Part shown: piece after piece, positions 11,296-22,299 of the stretch
How positions within the stretch are numbered: position 1 is the stretch's first letter
Layout of the letters: the number at the start of each line of letters is the position of its first letter
From: Amorphophallus konjac
Taxonomy: Eukaryota; Streptophyta; Magnoliopsida; Alismatales; Araceae
Direction: 5' to 3'
NCBI GenBank assembly: GCA_022559845.1
Contig: CM040120.1
Location: 164,344,334 to 164,408,333, forward strand
Length of the DNA stretch: 64,000 nt
Notes under the pieces: generated by a model
Databases searched by the model: none
What the model saw: only the letters and a program-made list of their open reading frames with translations
Told to the model about the DNA's origin: nothing
Made by a program: the position numbers and the translations under genes

Positions 11296-12165
11296 ACCCA
11301 ATGTACAGACTTTAAGGGACAATGTATAGACTTTGAGCTGCAAACAGCCAATGAACAATGTATAGACTTTGAGTTGGCCAACGTACAGACTTTGGGCTGG
11401 CCAATGTACAGACTTTGAACTGCAGCCAAGGGACAATGTATAGACTTTGAGCTGAACAATGTATAGACTTTGAGTTGGCTGACGTATAGACTTTGAGCTG
11501 GCCAACGTATAGACTTTGGGCTGGCCAATGTACAGACTTTGGGCTGGCCAATGTATAGACTTTGAGCTGCAGCCAATGAACAATGTATAGACTTTGAGTT
11601 GGCCAACCTACAGACTTTGGGCTGGTCAATGTACATACTTTGAACTGCAGTCAAGAGACAATGTATAGACTTTGAGCTGCAATGTATAGACTTTGAGCTG
11701 CAGCCAATGAACAATGTATAGACTTTGAGTTGGCCAACGTACAGACTTTGGGCTGGCCAATGTACAGAATTTGAACTACAGCCGAGGGACAATGTATAGA
11801 CTTTGAGCTGCAGCCAATGAACAATGTATAGACTTTGAGTTGGCCAACGTACAGACTTTGGGCTGGCCAATGTACAGACTTTGAATTGCAGCCAAGGGAC
11901 AATGTATAGACTTTGAGCTGAACAATGTATAGACTTTGAGTTTGCCAACGTACAGACTTTGGGCTGGCCAATGTATAGACTTTGAGCTAAACAATGTATA
12001 GACATTGAGCTACAATGTATAGACTTTGAGCTGGCCAATGTACAGACTTTGAGCTGATGAATGCAGCCAATGTATAGACTTTGAGCTGATGAATACAGCC
12101 AACGTATAGACGTTGGGCTGATGAATGTACAGGCTTTATGTCGTAGCGACCGGCCAATGTACAGA
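11296..12165. repeat. TGTAYAGACTTT motif array
   Basis: Roughly 38 copies of a TGTAYAGACTTTG core, 18-30 bp apart, separated by AGCTG/GGCTGGCCA-type spacers. The core matches the motif array inside the LTR of element B (29.4-30.9 and 59.3-59.75 kb) in the same window orientation, although spacers there are more varied. Confidence 0.85.
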
Positions 12166-12700
12166 CTTCAGCCCTTCAGCGGCACCCTCCTTAAGTCCTT
12201 CAATGGTACACATCTCCAGTCCTTCGCCAGCACACTTTCTGCCCACCTTTCTTCAGCGGTACATCCCCCTTTATCCCTTTTTTTAACCCGCCAAGGGACA
12301 ACTCTCCCCCCCAAACAAAAAAATACTTGTATATATGTACAAACCGGTATATAACGGTAGCACTGACAAGCTAATAAAAATCATGGTGAATAGATAAACC
12401 TGAACATATTCATATATATATAAAATGATGAATGAAATAAGTGACAATAATAATAAAAGGGTAATAATGATAATGAGCAAGATGAGGGAAATCACCCGGA
12501 ACAGATACGGAAAGAGGAATAAGCAACGAAATAACAAGAACAACAATGATAAAACAATATAAGGTATTAATAATTCCACATTGTAGCCCCCTCTCTTCGT
12601 GACTCGACGTAGAAGGAACAATAGTGCCGCCCTCCCAGGCTGGGCCCGAGTCTTGGGAATTATCCTGACGTGGCCAGGCCCTGACCTAGTCTTGGGCTGA
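12166..12700. other. last CAGCGGCAC copies and AT-rich spacer
   Basis: Positions 12170-12275 hold four CAGCGGCAC-like copies. Positions 12300-12570 are AT-rich with ATAATAATGA-type simple repeats. No gene seen. Confidence 0.45.
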
Positions 12701-12739
12701 CATTCCAATCAGATCGGATTCGTTTCTCACCCCGGATCC

Positions 12740-14110
12740 CTTCCTAGCCATCATTGAAATTGCCGTGCGTTCGGCAAACATTTGAACGGGTTCACCTCGA
12801 TTTTCGTCGCGTTTCTATTATGGACCTGTGTCTGAATATGAAAAGACCCGTGAGCAACCAACATGGCCGATGGCTCCTACCCCGACGTGGTCGTGACCCA
12901 GTATTGCTCCGGGCCGATAGCTCGTCAAATCGGATTCACTCTATCGGGATTCGTTCCCGCCCTTTCATTGAAATTACCGTAAACTCGGCATACATTTGTA
13001 TGGGGTCATTCCTATCCACTTTGCACCTTTAATATGGACCCTTGTCCGAATATCAAGTGGTCCGCAAGTGACCGACAGAAATCTGAATAGAACGAGATGG
13101 CTCCTGTCATCCCTGGACCCTATATACGGGAATATCAATAAGGCCTTTGTGGGCTGTGCTTGGACCTCGGGTCCGTCCCGATTATGGTCATTGTCTGACC
13201 CACACCCTCGACCTATAGCTCGCTTCCTTCGAACATGTTTTGGTTTTAGAATCTAGTTCCGGGACTCTTCCCCGTTGCCCTCCGGCACCAGGAACATTAA
13301 TGATGCCCACGCAAGCCCCGTTTGGACCGCGGGAGGCGCCCCCGGTATGGTCCCGACTCGATCTCGCACCGGGCCAATAAATTCGCTAGTTTCCTGCTAC
13401 ACTAATCGAGATTCAACTGAATGTTTTTAGTGTCTCGGAATAATGTATTTGCGGTATCACAGCATACATATGTTCCAGGTCCTCCTGCGACGATTATGAT
13501 ACTCTCAAGCCGGACACCCGTCCGAATATTAAACGGTCTCCCGAATGACCGACACGTTTCGAACGTCCGCTTCCCTAGACACAGGGCTTTTCAGCCGATT
13601 CAAGGGATATTCCCTCGCTGCCCCTTGGCACCGGAAATATTAATGACGCTCATGTGAGCCAGACTTCGACCCCGGGGGGCCCACCGCAGTATGGTCGCAG
13701 CTTGATCTTGCACCGGGCCAACAGACTTATTGGTTTCTGACCGCTCTAACCGAGATTTAGCTGAACATTTTCCGTTCTTCTGAACAATAAATTTACCGTA
13801 TCCCGGCATACATATGCTCCGGTTTTCCCATGACGATCGCACTTTTCTCAAGCCGGACGTTCGTCCGAACATTAAATGGTCAGTACACGACCGACATGAC
13901 CGCGAATGGTTTTCTTCTCGCCCTCGCGTGAGGATTTCAATACCTCGTAATAAAGCTTTCATGCAATTAATTTCTTGGCCATGAGGCCCTGAATCTCGGC
14001 GATTAATCAAGGGTGTTCCCTTGTATGGGGGATGTAAATGACGCCATGACCTTTATGGCGCGGCGGGTTTTGGTCCCGACACGAACCACACAATCTTCTG
14101 ACCGAGTCAG
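12740..14110. repeat. old, diverged tandem repeats (~210-470 bp spacing)
   Basis: Four blocks near 12751, 12965, 13431 and 13785 share an AT-rich word like ATTGAAATTACCG, then CGGCATACAT, then a CCGGAC...GTCCGAATATTAAA...GACCGACA series. Between the blocks a second conserved part recurs (GGTATGGTCCCGACTCGATC, ACCGGGCCAA), with a fifth copy near 14045. Divergence is high (perhaps 30-40% by eye) and spacing uneven. It reads as the hypervariable part of an old LTR retrotransposon. Confidence 0.6.
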
Positions 14111-14249
14111 ATCGACGCACCATGGGCTCTTCGGAGCCCGAACAAATTGTCACTTTGTGACTGGCACGCCCACGCACTTAATATACGAATCAACCATTCC
14201 CGAACAGACGAGCATAATAAACGATCGAAAAGTGCATCCACAGGGCCCA

Positions 14250-16935
14250 CTTTGAAGCTCGAAAGTCGGAGGCACAGGTGTTTCACCCCCGGCACCCTCG
14301 GCGATGGCCGGCCCTGGCATTGACCCCACCTGCGCGGGAACTGCCTCGGTCCCGAGCCCTCCCGAGGCAGCCGGAGTTGGCGACCCCTCAGGAGAAGAGC
14401 CCTCTGGATCTTCCCCGCCCGACGCAGAGGAGCTGGAAGACGACTCGTCCGAGTCATAGCGTTGGCCAGAGGGGAAGTCAATCCCAGAATCTTATTCCCC
14501 GGCATAAGCTACTGCCCGGCGGTAACCCTGCTTAAACCCCTTGCGGATGCCTCGGCGAAGTGCTGACTCATAGTATGGAAGGGTAGCTTCCTACAGGTCG
14601 GCCCGGTAGGCCTCTGAGCTCTTGTATTGCTCGATCGCCTCCACCCTGGCCAGTCCCATCCTGTCAGCAAGCTCGGCCTTCTCCCGCTCCGCCTCGACCG
14701 CCCGCTCCTCGGCCTCTACCGATCGTTTCTCTGCCTCGGCCGACTTTCATTTGGCCTCGGCCGCCCACTCCTCGGACTTGACCGATCGCTTCTCCGCCTC
14801 AGCTCGGTCGGCCTTGGCCTCCAAACGAAGGCGCTCCGCTGCCTCCGCCCGGTCCACCAACTCGGCGCGCTCGGCCTCCGAACGGCCATCCTGCTCGATA
14901 TGAAGAAGGTGCTCCTCTTCAAGGAGTTTACTTTTCCTCTCGAGCGATTCCCGAGCCTTGGTTAGTTGCTCGGTCAGCACTCCGACCTCCAGCCGGCTCG
15001 ACCGTGACAACTCCCTGATCGCGGAGAACTCCCGTCGGAGCCCCGCATGCACCTCATTGAGTCGAGCTAGTTTCCTCTCGCACCCTCTGAGGGTCCAAGC
15101 AAGATTCGACCGCTCTGACTCCGACCGGGCATAAGTCTCCACCATTGTGGCCTCCATCTGGGCCATGACCAGGCCGCCCTCCATAATGATGTCGAGGACC
15201 CTGGGTGGAGAATGACGCTTGTCTCCTCCTTTCATCCTCGCGGACACCTCACGGAAAAGCTGGTATAAATTGCTCGAGATGCCGAGCCTTTCCAGTGCCT
15301 CTGACATGGGAACCCTTTCTGCACCTAGCGCCTCGCCGAAAGGCCCAGATCGGGCTGCGGGCTCGACCGCCCCACGCGCTACGGTGGTTGGGGTTGCGAT
15401 GCCCCCGCAGGCAAACCCCCGACCTCGATCGACGCTGAGAGCCCGACCGCCCCGTGCGCCACGAACGGTTGGGGCTGCGACGCCTCTATCGGCAAACCCC
15501 CAACCTCGACCGTCTCGGCCTACGCGTCACCGCCCGAGACATCGCCCGCCTCGACCGGCGCCCCGGCCTCGGCCACGGTTGTTTCAACTTCGGCCCCCTC
15601 TGTTCCCGACAAGGGGAGAGCCGACCCGTCACCGTCATCCCCCGGGGTGCCCCTAGTCTCCTCGCCCCCCTCTCGCTCAGAAGATGGGAGAGCCGGCTCG
15701 GTAGGGTCGGCCCTATCTTGCCCCAGAGAGGGGAGCGCCGCCGAGCCAGAATTGCCCCCAGCGGCGGGGACGGCCTCCTGGCCCGTTTCCTGGCCTTCAC
15801 GGCCTCCCGCAACCTCCCCTCCACGGGATCCTTGCGCTTCGCCCCGCACGGCCGAGAAGTCCCCTCCAAGGCCGCCCCTTTGCCCTTGTCCGGGGCTCGA
15901 TAGCGACCCACAGTAGCGCCCGGCTCATCAGCCGCCGCGTCGTCGCCAAGGTCAATGATCTCAGCGGCCTCCTCCAAAGGCTCTCGCCTGGTGTCTGCAC
16001 AAAGAAGAAGGCGTGATCAGGAAAAGGAAAGATGACCCCCGCCTCCGACGGAAGATCTAAGTGGTGGCACATGACGGCTTCAGCCGCGTAAGAAGACACC
16101 GCTCGATATTCTCCGGCGTCACCAGCTCTTCGGTAGACTGGCGATTTTTCAGCAAACGAGTAGCATACTCCTCCACATGTGGGGGGAACTCCTCCTGCCA
16201 GGGAGGGATATTTGGGTGGAAATTAGGCATTACTTGGCACCTCCAAGTCTCCTCCACCGAATCAATCCTCGCCCAGAAAAATTGGGTCTTCCACCCTTTG
16301 TACGAAGAATCCTTCGCCGCTAGCGAAATACAGCTCCTATTCCTCCTCGCCTGGATGAAGTAAAAACCCTTTCCTGCCGACGGGTGCGCCTTCAACTTGA
16401 AGAAATAGTGGAAGAGGTCCAGAGAAAGAGGAACCCCGCACTGACGACAAAGGATTCGGAAAGCGGAGAGGAGAAGGTACGAGTTGGCTACCAACTGAAT
16501 GGGTGCCAACTGGAAAAAGTTGAGAAGCGTGAGGACGAAGGGCTCGAAGGGGAGGCGAAACCCGCTCTTCCACGCCAGAAGAAAGATGCAGATGTGGCCC
16601 GTATGAGAATCCAGGCTCGTCTCATATGGGGCAGCAGCAGCGAAGCTATACTTGTGAGGTAGGCGAAACTGATGCTCCAGCCTCTTCACCTCGGCTTCCC
16701 CCAACTCGCTGCAGTTCGGGACCGGCGCTCTCACCACCTGTTCGTCACCCCATCCCTCGGCATCCGAACGCTGGCCCACCATAGATTTTGAGGAAAAACT
16801 TGAAGAAGAATTCTCTCGAGACCTCGAAGATTCCGGGGGAGGAGGGAGCTGCCGGACCGCCTCCGTAGTTATCTTCGCCAACTCCTCAAACGCCGCCGCA
16901 AGTCTATGCTCCTCCGCTGTGTCCTCACGGTGCAT
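14250..16935 (-). pseudogene. decayed Transposase_28-like (putative gypsy-type transposon) gene
   Basis: The first exon (ATG at 16935, open to 16057) contains, around residues 90-195, the conserved tryptophan/phenylalanine-rich core of the plant family Pfam calls putative gypsy type transposon (FRLPHKYSF, HICIFLLAW, LLNFFQLAP). A good 3' splice site (pyrimidines then GCAG, 15996-15995) would join it to a basic segment (KRKDP, KARKRARRP) in the frame ending at 15486. The acidic linker lies in another frame with TAG at 15522 and 15381, and a long alanine/glutamate coiled coil from 15307 has stops at 14749, 14593 and 14494. So the gene has at least two frameshifts and five stops. Proteins of this type occur as extra ORFs in Tat-lineage Ty3/gypsy elements, often antisense to pol, which fits the LTR-like segment to the right. 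Their function is unknown. Confidence 0.7.
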
Positions 16936-17313
16936 CAAAGATCCCCAAAAGTAAAAGAGCGAAGGAAAGCTAAAACCCTAACAACGGAAAGAGTCTGGGA
17001 TGACAACCAGCGCCCAACGCCTATAAATCCACACGGGAGGCGGCGCGTCGTTCCGACCTCCGAGAAAAGGGGGCCCCTTCATTTCAAATCCGTCAGGATT
17101 GCAATTATTACGATCCCAGGTGACCACGACATGCGGCTTCATAACACCGCCAAATTTCTGCCCACCTGAGCCACGCTGGTCCAAAACCCCAAACGACTAC
17201 TCCTCCGAGCTTATTAAGGCTCGGGAGTAGGAGGGGGACAAGTGGAGAGGGGGATTTCTTTAGCCTAATTAAGAGCAGCCGAACTAGGCCCAACAAGGCT
17301 CAGCTCAGCCAGG
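16936..17313. other. non-coding between the Transposase_28-like gene and LTR-like segment
   Basis: Includes a G-rich tract near 17223-17250 (GGAGGGGGAC, GAGAGGGGGAT) that could be a decayed polypurine tract for the LTR to its right, although it is about 60 bp from the TG I use as LTR start. No gene seen. Confidence 0.35.
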
Positions 17314-18010
17314 TGACAGCCCCCTGGGGCCCACTTAGGCAAGAAAGCCCAAAAAAAGTTTCGCTCGAGGATACTACCTTCCTAGGCGGCCTCTAGGCTC
17401 AGAAGGCCCGAGCGTCGGTCAGGTCACAGGAAAGGTCCATGCCCGAGCCATCTCTCCGCCCGGGGGAAGAAGGCGCATGTTGACCAATCCGACCCATCTT
17501 CGTCCGAGCTAAGCCTACCGCCCGGATAGGGCTGGCCTCTCTGAGCTCGGTGCGGCTGACGATTGCTTATCCAGGCAGCCGTTTAGAGTCCTCTGTGGGT
17601 AGGAATTTATAAAGGTGAGGGACTCCAGCTCCCCAAGGTGATAACGCTCCCACGATAAGGCAATGAAAGCCCACGTCGAGGACGTAACCCCCACCTGAAA
17701 CTCCTCGACTTACAGGACTCTAGAAGACGGTGCACTATTTAACCCAGGGATACCCTCCGGCGTAAGGTAAGGGCAATCACAGGCTCAAAACTCCTGAGCA
17801 GGAACCACTTCACCCTTCTGGTGGAGAGGGATCTCGCGCAGAAGCTACTTTCTCCCTATATTGCTCCCACCATAACTCTACCGACTTAAGCATCGGAGGG
17901 TTTTCCCCAGGGACTCACCCCTGGGCCCCCTGATCCGTTTTCCTTTCTTGCAGTTCACTATCCGGTGATCCACTCCCCGCTCAGGACCAGCGCGAGATCT
18001 TGCCTCTTCA
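17314..18010 (+). repeat. probable LTR of a Tat-lineage Ty3/gypsy element
   Basis: The segment starts TGACAGCCCCC and ends TTGCCTCTTCA (TG...CA). It has a TATA box at 17608-17613, a second TATTTAA at about 17738, and a CATCGGAGGGT word near its end that is typical of this LTR class. GC-rich composition stops abruptly at 18010. No second copy is in the window, so boundaries are inferred from the terminal dinucleotides and composition. Confidence 0.5.
17608..17613 (+). promoter_or_regulatory. TATA box in the LTR-like segment
   Basis: TATAAA in AATTTATAAAGGTGAGG, the expected position for an LTR promoter on the plus strand. Confidence 0.45.
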
Positions 18011-18972
18011 ATTGCCTTGGCATTGATTTGTTTGGATCATAGATCCCACGAAATCTAGACATCCACAAATAGAATCGCCAAGAGTTCCAAGATCAAGCTC
18101 ATGTAATCAAGGTAGAATGCGTAAGAAATATTGATTTTCTTGAGATTCCAATAACAAGCTCACTAATCGAGAGGAATAGTCATTTATAGAAATGGCTCTA
18201 GAATGGATAAATGTTGACAATATACCTAACAATAGGTCAAAACTCGAGGTTGAATAGCCTAGTTAGGCTAGAGTAGCTCACACATATCAAAACCATGAAA
18301 ACATCAATTTCTGAAAAACTAGAAAGTGAAACGGTCAGCAAAGGACCGCTAAGATAGGTACACGATCTAATCAAGACCGTATGTAAAACATAAACGGTCT
18401 AAGGATCGGTAAAGGCTAGATGGGTCAAAGATCCAACCCAGGGCAGACGAGTATAAAATGGTCCAAGATGGGATGCGATCAGGACTGGATGGTCCAGGTT
18501 GGGCCGCTTGAAGGAGTAAACGGTTTGATATCAACCGTGTACATTACAGAGTCCAAAAGGACTAAAGTCAATGCACATCCGGTTAAACACGGTCACAAGA
18601 GGGCCATTCAAACAGTCTGACGGTAATGACTGGGCCGCTTACTGACATAAACAGTCTCGGAAGGGCCGCCATCAACAGGACAGTCTCGATTCTGGGATTT
18701 ACCAAAAATACATGATTCGATCGAGTCAAAAAGGTTCAGACTTGTGGGTACAACCCGCCCGGCATCCTAGTGGGAATCCTAGGCTCGCGGGGGTTTATGG
18801 AGGCCTCGGAACATGAACACCTAGTCTGGCGGATGGAATATCCGACGGAGAGGTAATTCGATGTCTAAGAATTCAATAGCTCATAATCAACGAAAAATGA
18901 TGTATTCGGTCCAGTCGCCACCACCGGAGTGTCACGACCTTAAAACAACACTAATAAGATAACAAGGTGATA
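18011..18972. repeat. palindromic ACGGTC/GACCGT motif region, left part
   Basis: Positions 18330-18690 hold about nine copies of AAACGGTC or AAACAGTC, mostly followed within 5-20 bases by GACCGC/GGCCGC/AACCGT, so that each pair can form a short stem. The pattern resumes at 21.99-22.17 kb beyond the LINE, showing one region split by insertion. TGTCACGACC at 18936 resembles an LTR terminus, and GGTGGCGACTGG next to it on the minus strand could be a primer binding site. I regard that as weak. Confidence 0.5.
18961..18972. repeat. left target-site duplication of the LINE
   Basis: AACAAGGTGATA matches AACATGGTGATA at 21900-21911 in 11 of 12 bases, immediately after the LINE tail. Confidence 0.75.
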
Positions 18973-21899
18973 ATGGAACCATGAAACTAATATTAATTAC
19001 TCTACTCATTTTCAATCATAAGATATCAAGAATGATGATCATGGAGGAATAATCATGAAGGAGATTAACTTAGAGTTATTAATGAAGGACAGGAGGGTTA
19101 ACATAGCTTGCCTACAAGAAACTAGGTGGAAATGACATAAAGCTAAAGACATTGATGGGTATAAAATTTGGTATACGGGTAATAATAACTCTAGAAATGG
19201 TGTTGCTATAATAATAGATAAAAACTTAAAAGACAGAGTTGTGGAAGTAAATAGATTGGGGGATAGACTAATGGTAATTAAACTTATCTTAGGTGATGAT
19301 ATTTTGAATATAATTAGTGCATATGCACCTCAAGTAGGATTAGAAGAGAGCATTAAAAAGCAATTTTGGGAGGCTATTGATAGTTTGATCCAAAATATCC
19401 CTAGTGAAGAGAGAATCTTTATTGGAGGGGATCTTAATGGTCATGTGGGTATAGATAATAGAGGCTATGAGAGGATTCATGGAGGGCTTGGTTTTGGTAA
19501 TAGGAATGATATGGGTAACACTATTCTTGATTTTGCTATGGCCTATGATCTAGCAATTATTAATACCTTCTTTAAGAAGCGGGACGAACACTTAATAACA
19601 TACAAGAGTGGAACACATATAAGTCAAATTGACTATTTTCTCATTAGGAAGGTCGATAGAGTTTTATGTAAAGATTGCAAAGTTATTCCTGGTGAGAGTC
19701 TAGCCCCTCAACATAGATTGTTAGTAATGGATGTCACTATCCCTAAATTCAAAAGAAAGATCATTATAAATAATTATTCCAAGATTAAATGGTGGAATTT
19801 AAAAGGTAAAAGTTTAGAAACATTTAAAAATCATCTATTAAAGGAAAATATTTGGAATTTAGAACAAGAAACTAATGTAATGTGGAATAATGTTACAAAT
19901 TGTATAACGAGGGTTGCAAAACAACTCTTAGGCGAATCTAAAGGTAAAAAGAATTTAGAAAAAGAGACTTGGTGGTGGAGTGAGGAAATTCAAAATACCA
20001 TTAAAATAAAAAAGGAATGCTTTAAAGTTTGGCAAGCTAACAAAAATGCTCAAACCCTAGAAGCTTATAAAATCGCTAAAAAGAGAGCTAAGAAAATAGT
20101 CAGCGAAGCCAAATCAAAGGCATTTGAAGATTTATATAATAAATTAGGAACCCGAGAGGGTGAAAAGGACATATTTAAACTAGCTAAATTAAGAGAAAGG
20201 AAAACTAGAGATTTAGATCATGTTCGGTGCATTAAAGGTGAAGATCAAAGGGTTTTAACTAAGGATCTTGAGATTAAAGGGAAGTGGCATAGCTATTTTC
20301 AGAAGTTACTTAATGGAGATTCCGTCAAGGATTTATCTTTAGAAGGTACCCAAGAGTCCACAATATTTGATAAATATCAATATTTCAGGTGTATTAAGAT
20401 GTCAGAAGTGGAGGATGCTTTAAGGAAAATGAAAGTGGGCAAGGCCTTAGGACTAGATGGCTTACCTATTGAAGTATGGAAAGGCCTAGGAGATATTGGT
20501 ATTCAGTGGCTAACTAAATTTTTTAATAAAATTTTAAAGGAACGAAGAATGCCATAAGTTTGGAGAAAAAGTGTTGTAGTTCCTTTCTATAAAAATAAAG
20601 GAGATATTCAAAGTTGTAATAATTATCGTGGAATTAAGCTTATGAGTCATACTATGAAACTTTGGGAAAGAGTAATTGATAAACGCCTCCGTGGTATGAC
20701 TACTGTGTCGGAAAATCAGTTTGGTTTTATGCCAAATAGATCTACTACAGAAGCTATTTTCTTGCTACGGCAGCTAATGGAGAAGTGTAGAGAGATGAGA
20801 AAAGATTTGTATATAGTTTTTCTTGATTTAGAGAAGGCGTACGATCGAGTACCGAGAGAATTGATTTGGTGGACACTAAGAAAGAAAGGAATCTCTCAAG
20901 GATATGTTGATTTGATTAAGGATATGTACGACGGTGCTATTACTAGTGTTCGAACTATTGCTGGGGAGACTGGTGAATTTCCCGTTTCTATAGGTTTGCA
21001 TCAAGGTTCTGCACTAAGTCCGTATCTCTTTGCCTTAGTTATGGATGAAGTAACTAAACAATTGCATGATGATATCCCTTGGTGTATGCTATTTGCAGAC
21101 GATATTATTTTAATTGATGAGAGTATTGATGCTCTAAATGCTAAGTTAGAGCGTTGGAGACTTGCCTTGGAGTCTAAAGGTTTTAAAATTAGTAGGAGCA
21201 AGTCAGAATTTATGCACTGTAATTTTAGTAATGGGAGTGTGGTTCAGGAAGACATGGTTCTAATTGACGGACATAACATTCCGAAGAGTAGTAGCTTTCG
21301 ATACTTAGGGTCTATCATACAAGAGAATGGGGAGATTTATGATGACGTTACACATAGGATTAAGGCAGGCTGGTTAAGATGGAGAAGTGCATCAGGTGTC
21401 CTTTGTGATCGTCGTATGCCTGTGAAACTCAAAGGGAGGTTTTATAGAACGGCTGTGAGACCTGCTCTGTTATATGGTACCGAGTGTTGGGCAGTACGAA
21501 AGGAACACATCCACAAAATGTGTGTAGCAGAGATGAGGATGTTGAGATGGATGTGTGGCAAGACTAAGAAAGACAAGATTAGGAATGAGCGCATCCGTAA
21601 GGACTTAGGGATAGCTCCAATTGATAGTAAAATGAGAGAAAATAGACTCAGGTGGTTTGGACATGTGTTTCGTCGCCCTAACTCAGCGCCGGTTAAAAGA
21701 TGTGATCAAATCTTAGTGGATGCTAGCAAAAGAGCTCGAGGAAGGCCTAAAATGAGATGGTGCGATGTTATTAGGAAGGACATTAGTTCCTTGAGTTTAA
21801 ATATGAATATTGCACTTGATAGAAATCTTTGGCGGAACAGGATTCATGTAGCCGACCCCAATTAATTGGGATAAGGCTCTGATGATGATGATGATGATG
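18973..21899 (+). mobile_element. RTE-type LINE (non-LTR retrotransposon)
   Basis: A single coding region of apurinic endonuclease then reverse transcriptase, an almost absent 3' UTR, and a (GAT)n tail at about 21880-21899 are hallmarks of the RTE clade. A 12-bp imperfect duplication flanks it. The 5' end appears shortened, since the endonuclease begins late, as is usual for target-primed insertion. It has interrupted the ACGGTC palindromic-motif region. Confidence 0.85.
19055..21865 (+). pseudogene. LINE endonuclease-reverse transcriptase, two in-frame stops
   Basis: From the ATG at 19055 one frame runs to TAA at 21863, broken only by TGA at 19133-19135 and TAA at 20555-20557, with no frameshift. 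Endonuclease motifs in order: CLQETRW, SAYAPQ, GGDLNGHVG, QIDYFLI and the terminal QHRLLVMDV. Reverse transcriptase motifs follow the second stop: YRGIKL, NQFGFMPNRST, FLDLEKAYDRVPRE, GLHQGSALSPYLFAL and the catalytic FADD near 21090. A C-terminal segment with RLRWFGHV and RGRPKMRW precedes the stop. The product would nick target DNA and copy its own RNA there, but with two stops this copy cannot make the full protein. No ORF1 or zinc-knuckle frame lies upstream. Confidence 0.85.
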
Positions 21900-21911
21900 A
21901 ACATGGTGATA
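21900..21911. repeat. right target-site duplication of the LINE
   Basis: AACATGGTGATA, the partner of 18961-18972 with one mismatch. It follows directly after the GAT tail. Confidence 0.7.
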
Positions 21912-22299
21912 TTTAACATAAAAGTCCTACCATCAAGTTAAGCAACATGGATTAACAATACATAATACGCCATAATCAAATGAACAACACACTGTAGAAA
22001 ACGGTCACAGAGCAGACCGCCAGAAGAGTAAACGGTCAAGGGTAAGGCCGCTTAGCCAAGATAGCAGTCAAACTTACGGCCGCTAAAGAAACAATGCAAA
22101 AAATCGGATCCATGCGGTCTATCGGGCGACCGCTAGACACACAAGTGGTCTATCGTAAGACCGTTAAGCCTAGCGTAATGGTGCGGACACCCGAGCAGTT
22201 GAGCGGCGCGACATGCTGAGCCACCGGTACCGCACACGGAGCACGACTCGAGCCACCTCAGCATCCATCTGGCTCGGAGACAGCCTGGAGACTCTCCCA
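21912..22299. repeat. palindromic ACGGTC motif region, right part
   Basis: Positions 21995-22170 continue the same motif series as 18.33-18.69 kb, for example GCGGTC then GACCGC and GTGGTC then GACCGT. From 22190 the sequence becomes GC-rich. The boundary with the gypsy LTR is not certain. Confidence 0.5.

Noticed and set aside
11262..12038. 258-codon minus-strand frame with SIHC/SLYIGQ repeats
   Set aside because: It is the translation of the TGTAYAGACTT array; other frames are equally open and no family is recognisable.
18936..18945. LTR terminus TGTCACGACC with a minus-strand primer site
   Set aside because: The palindromic array continues on both sides and no partner LTR was found; kept only as a remark.
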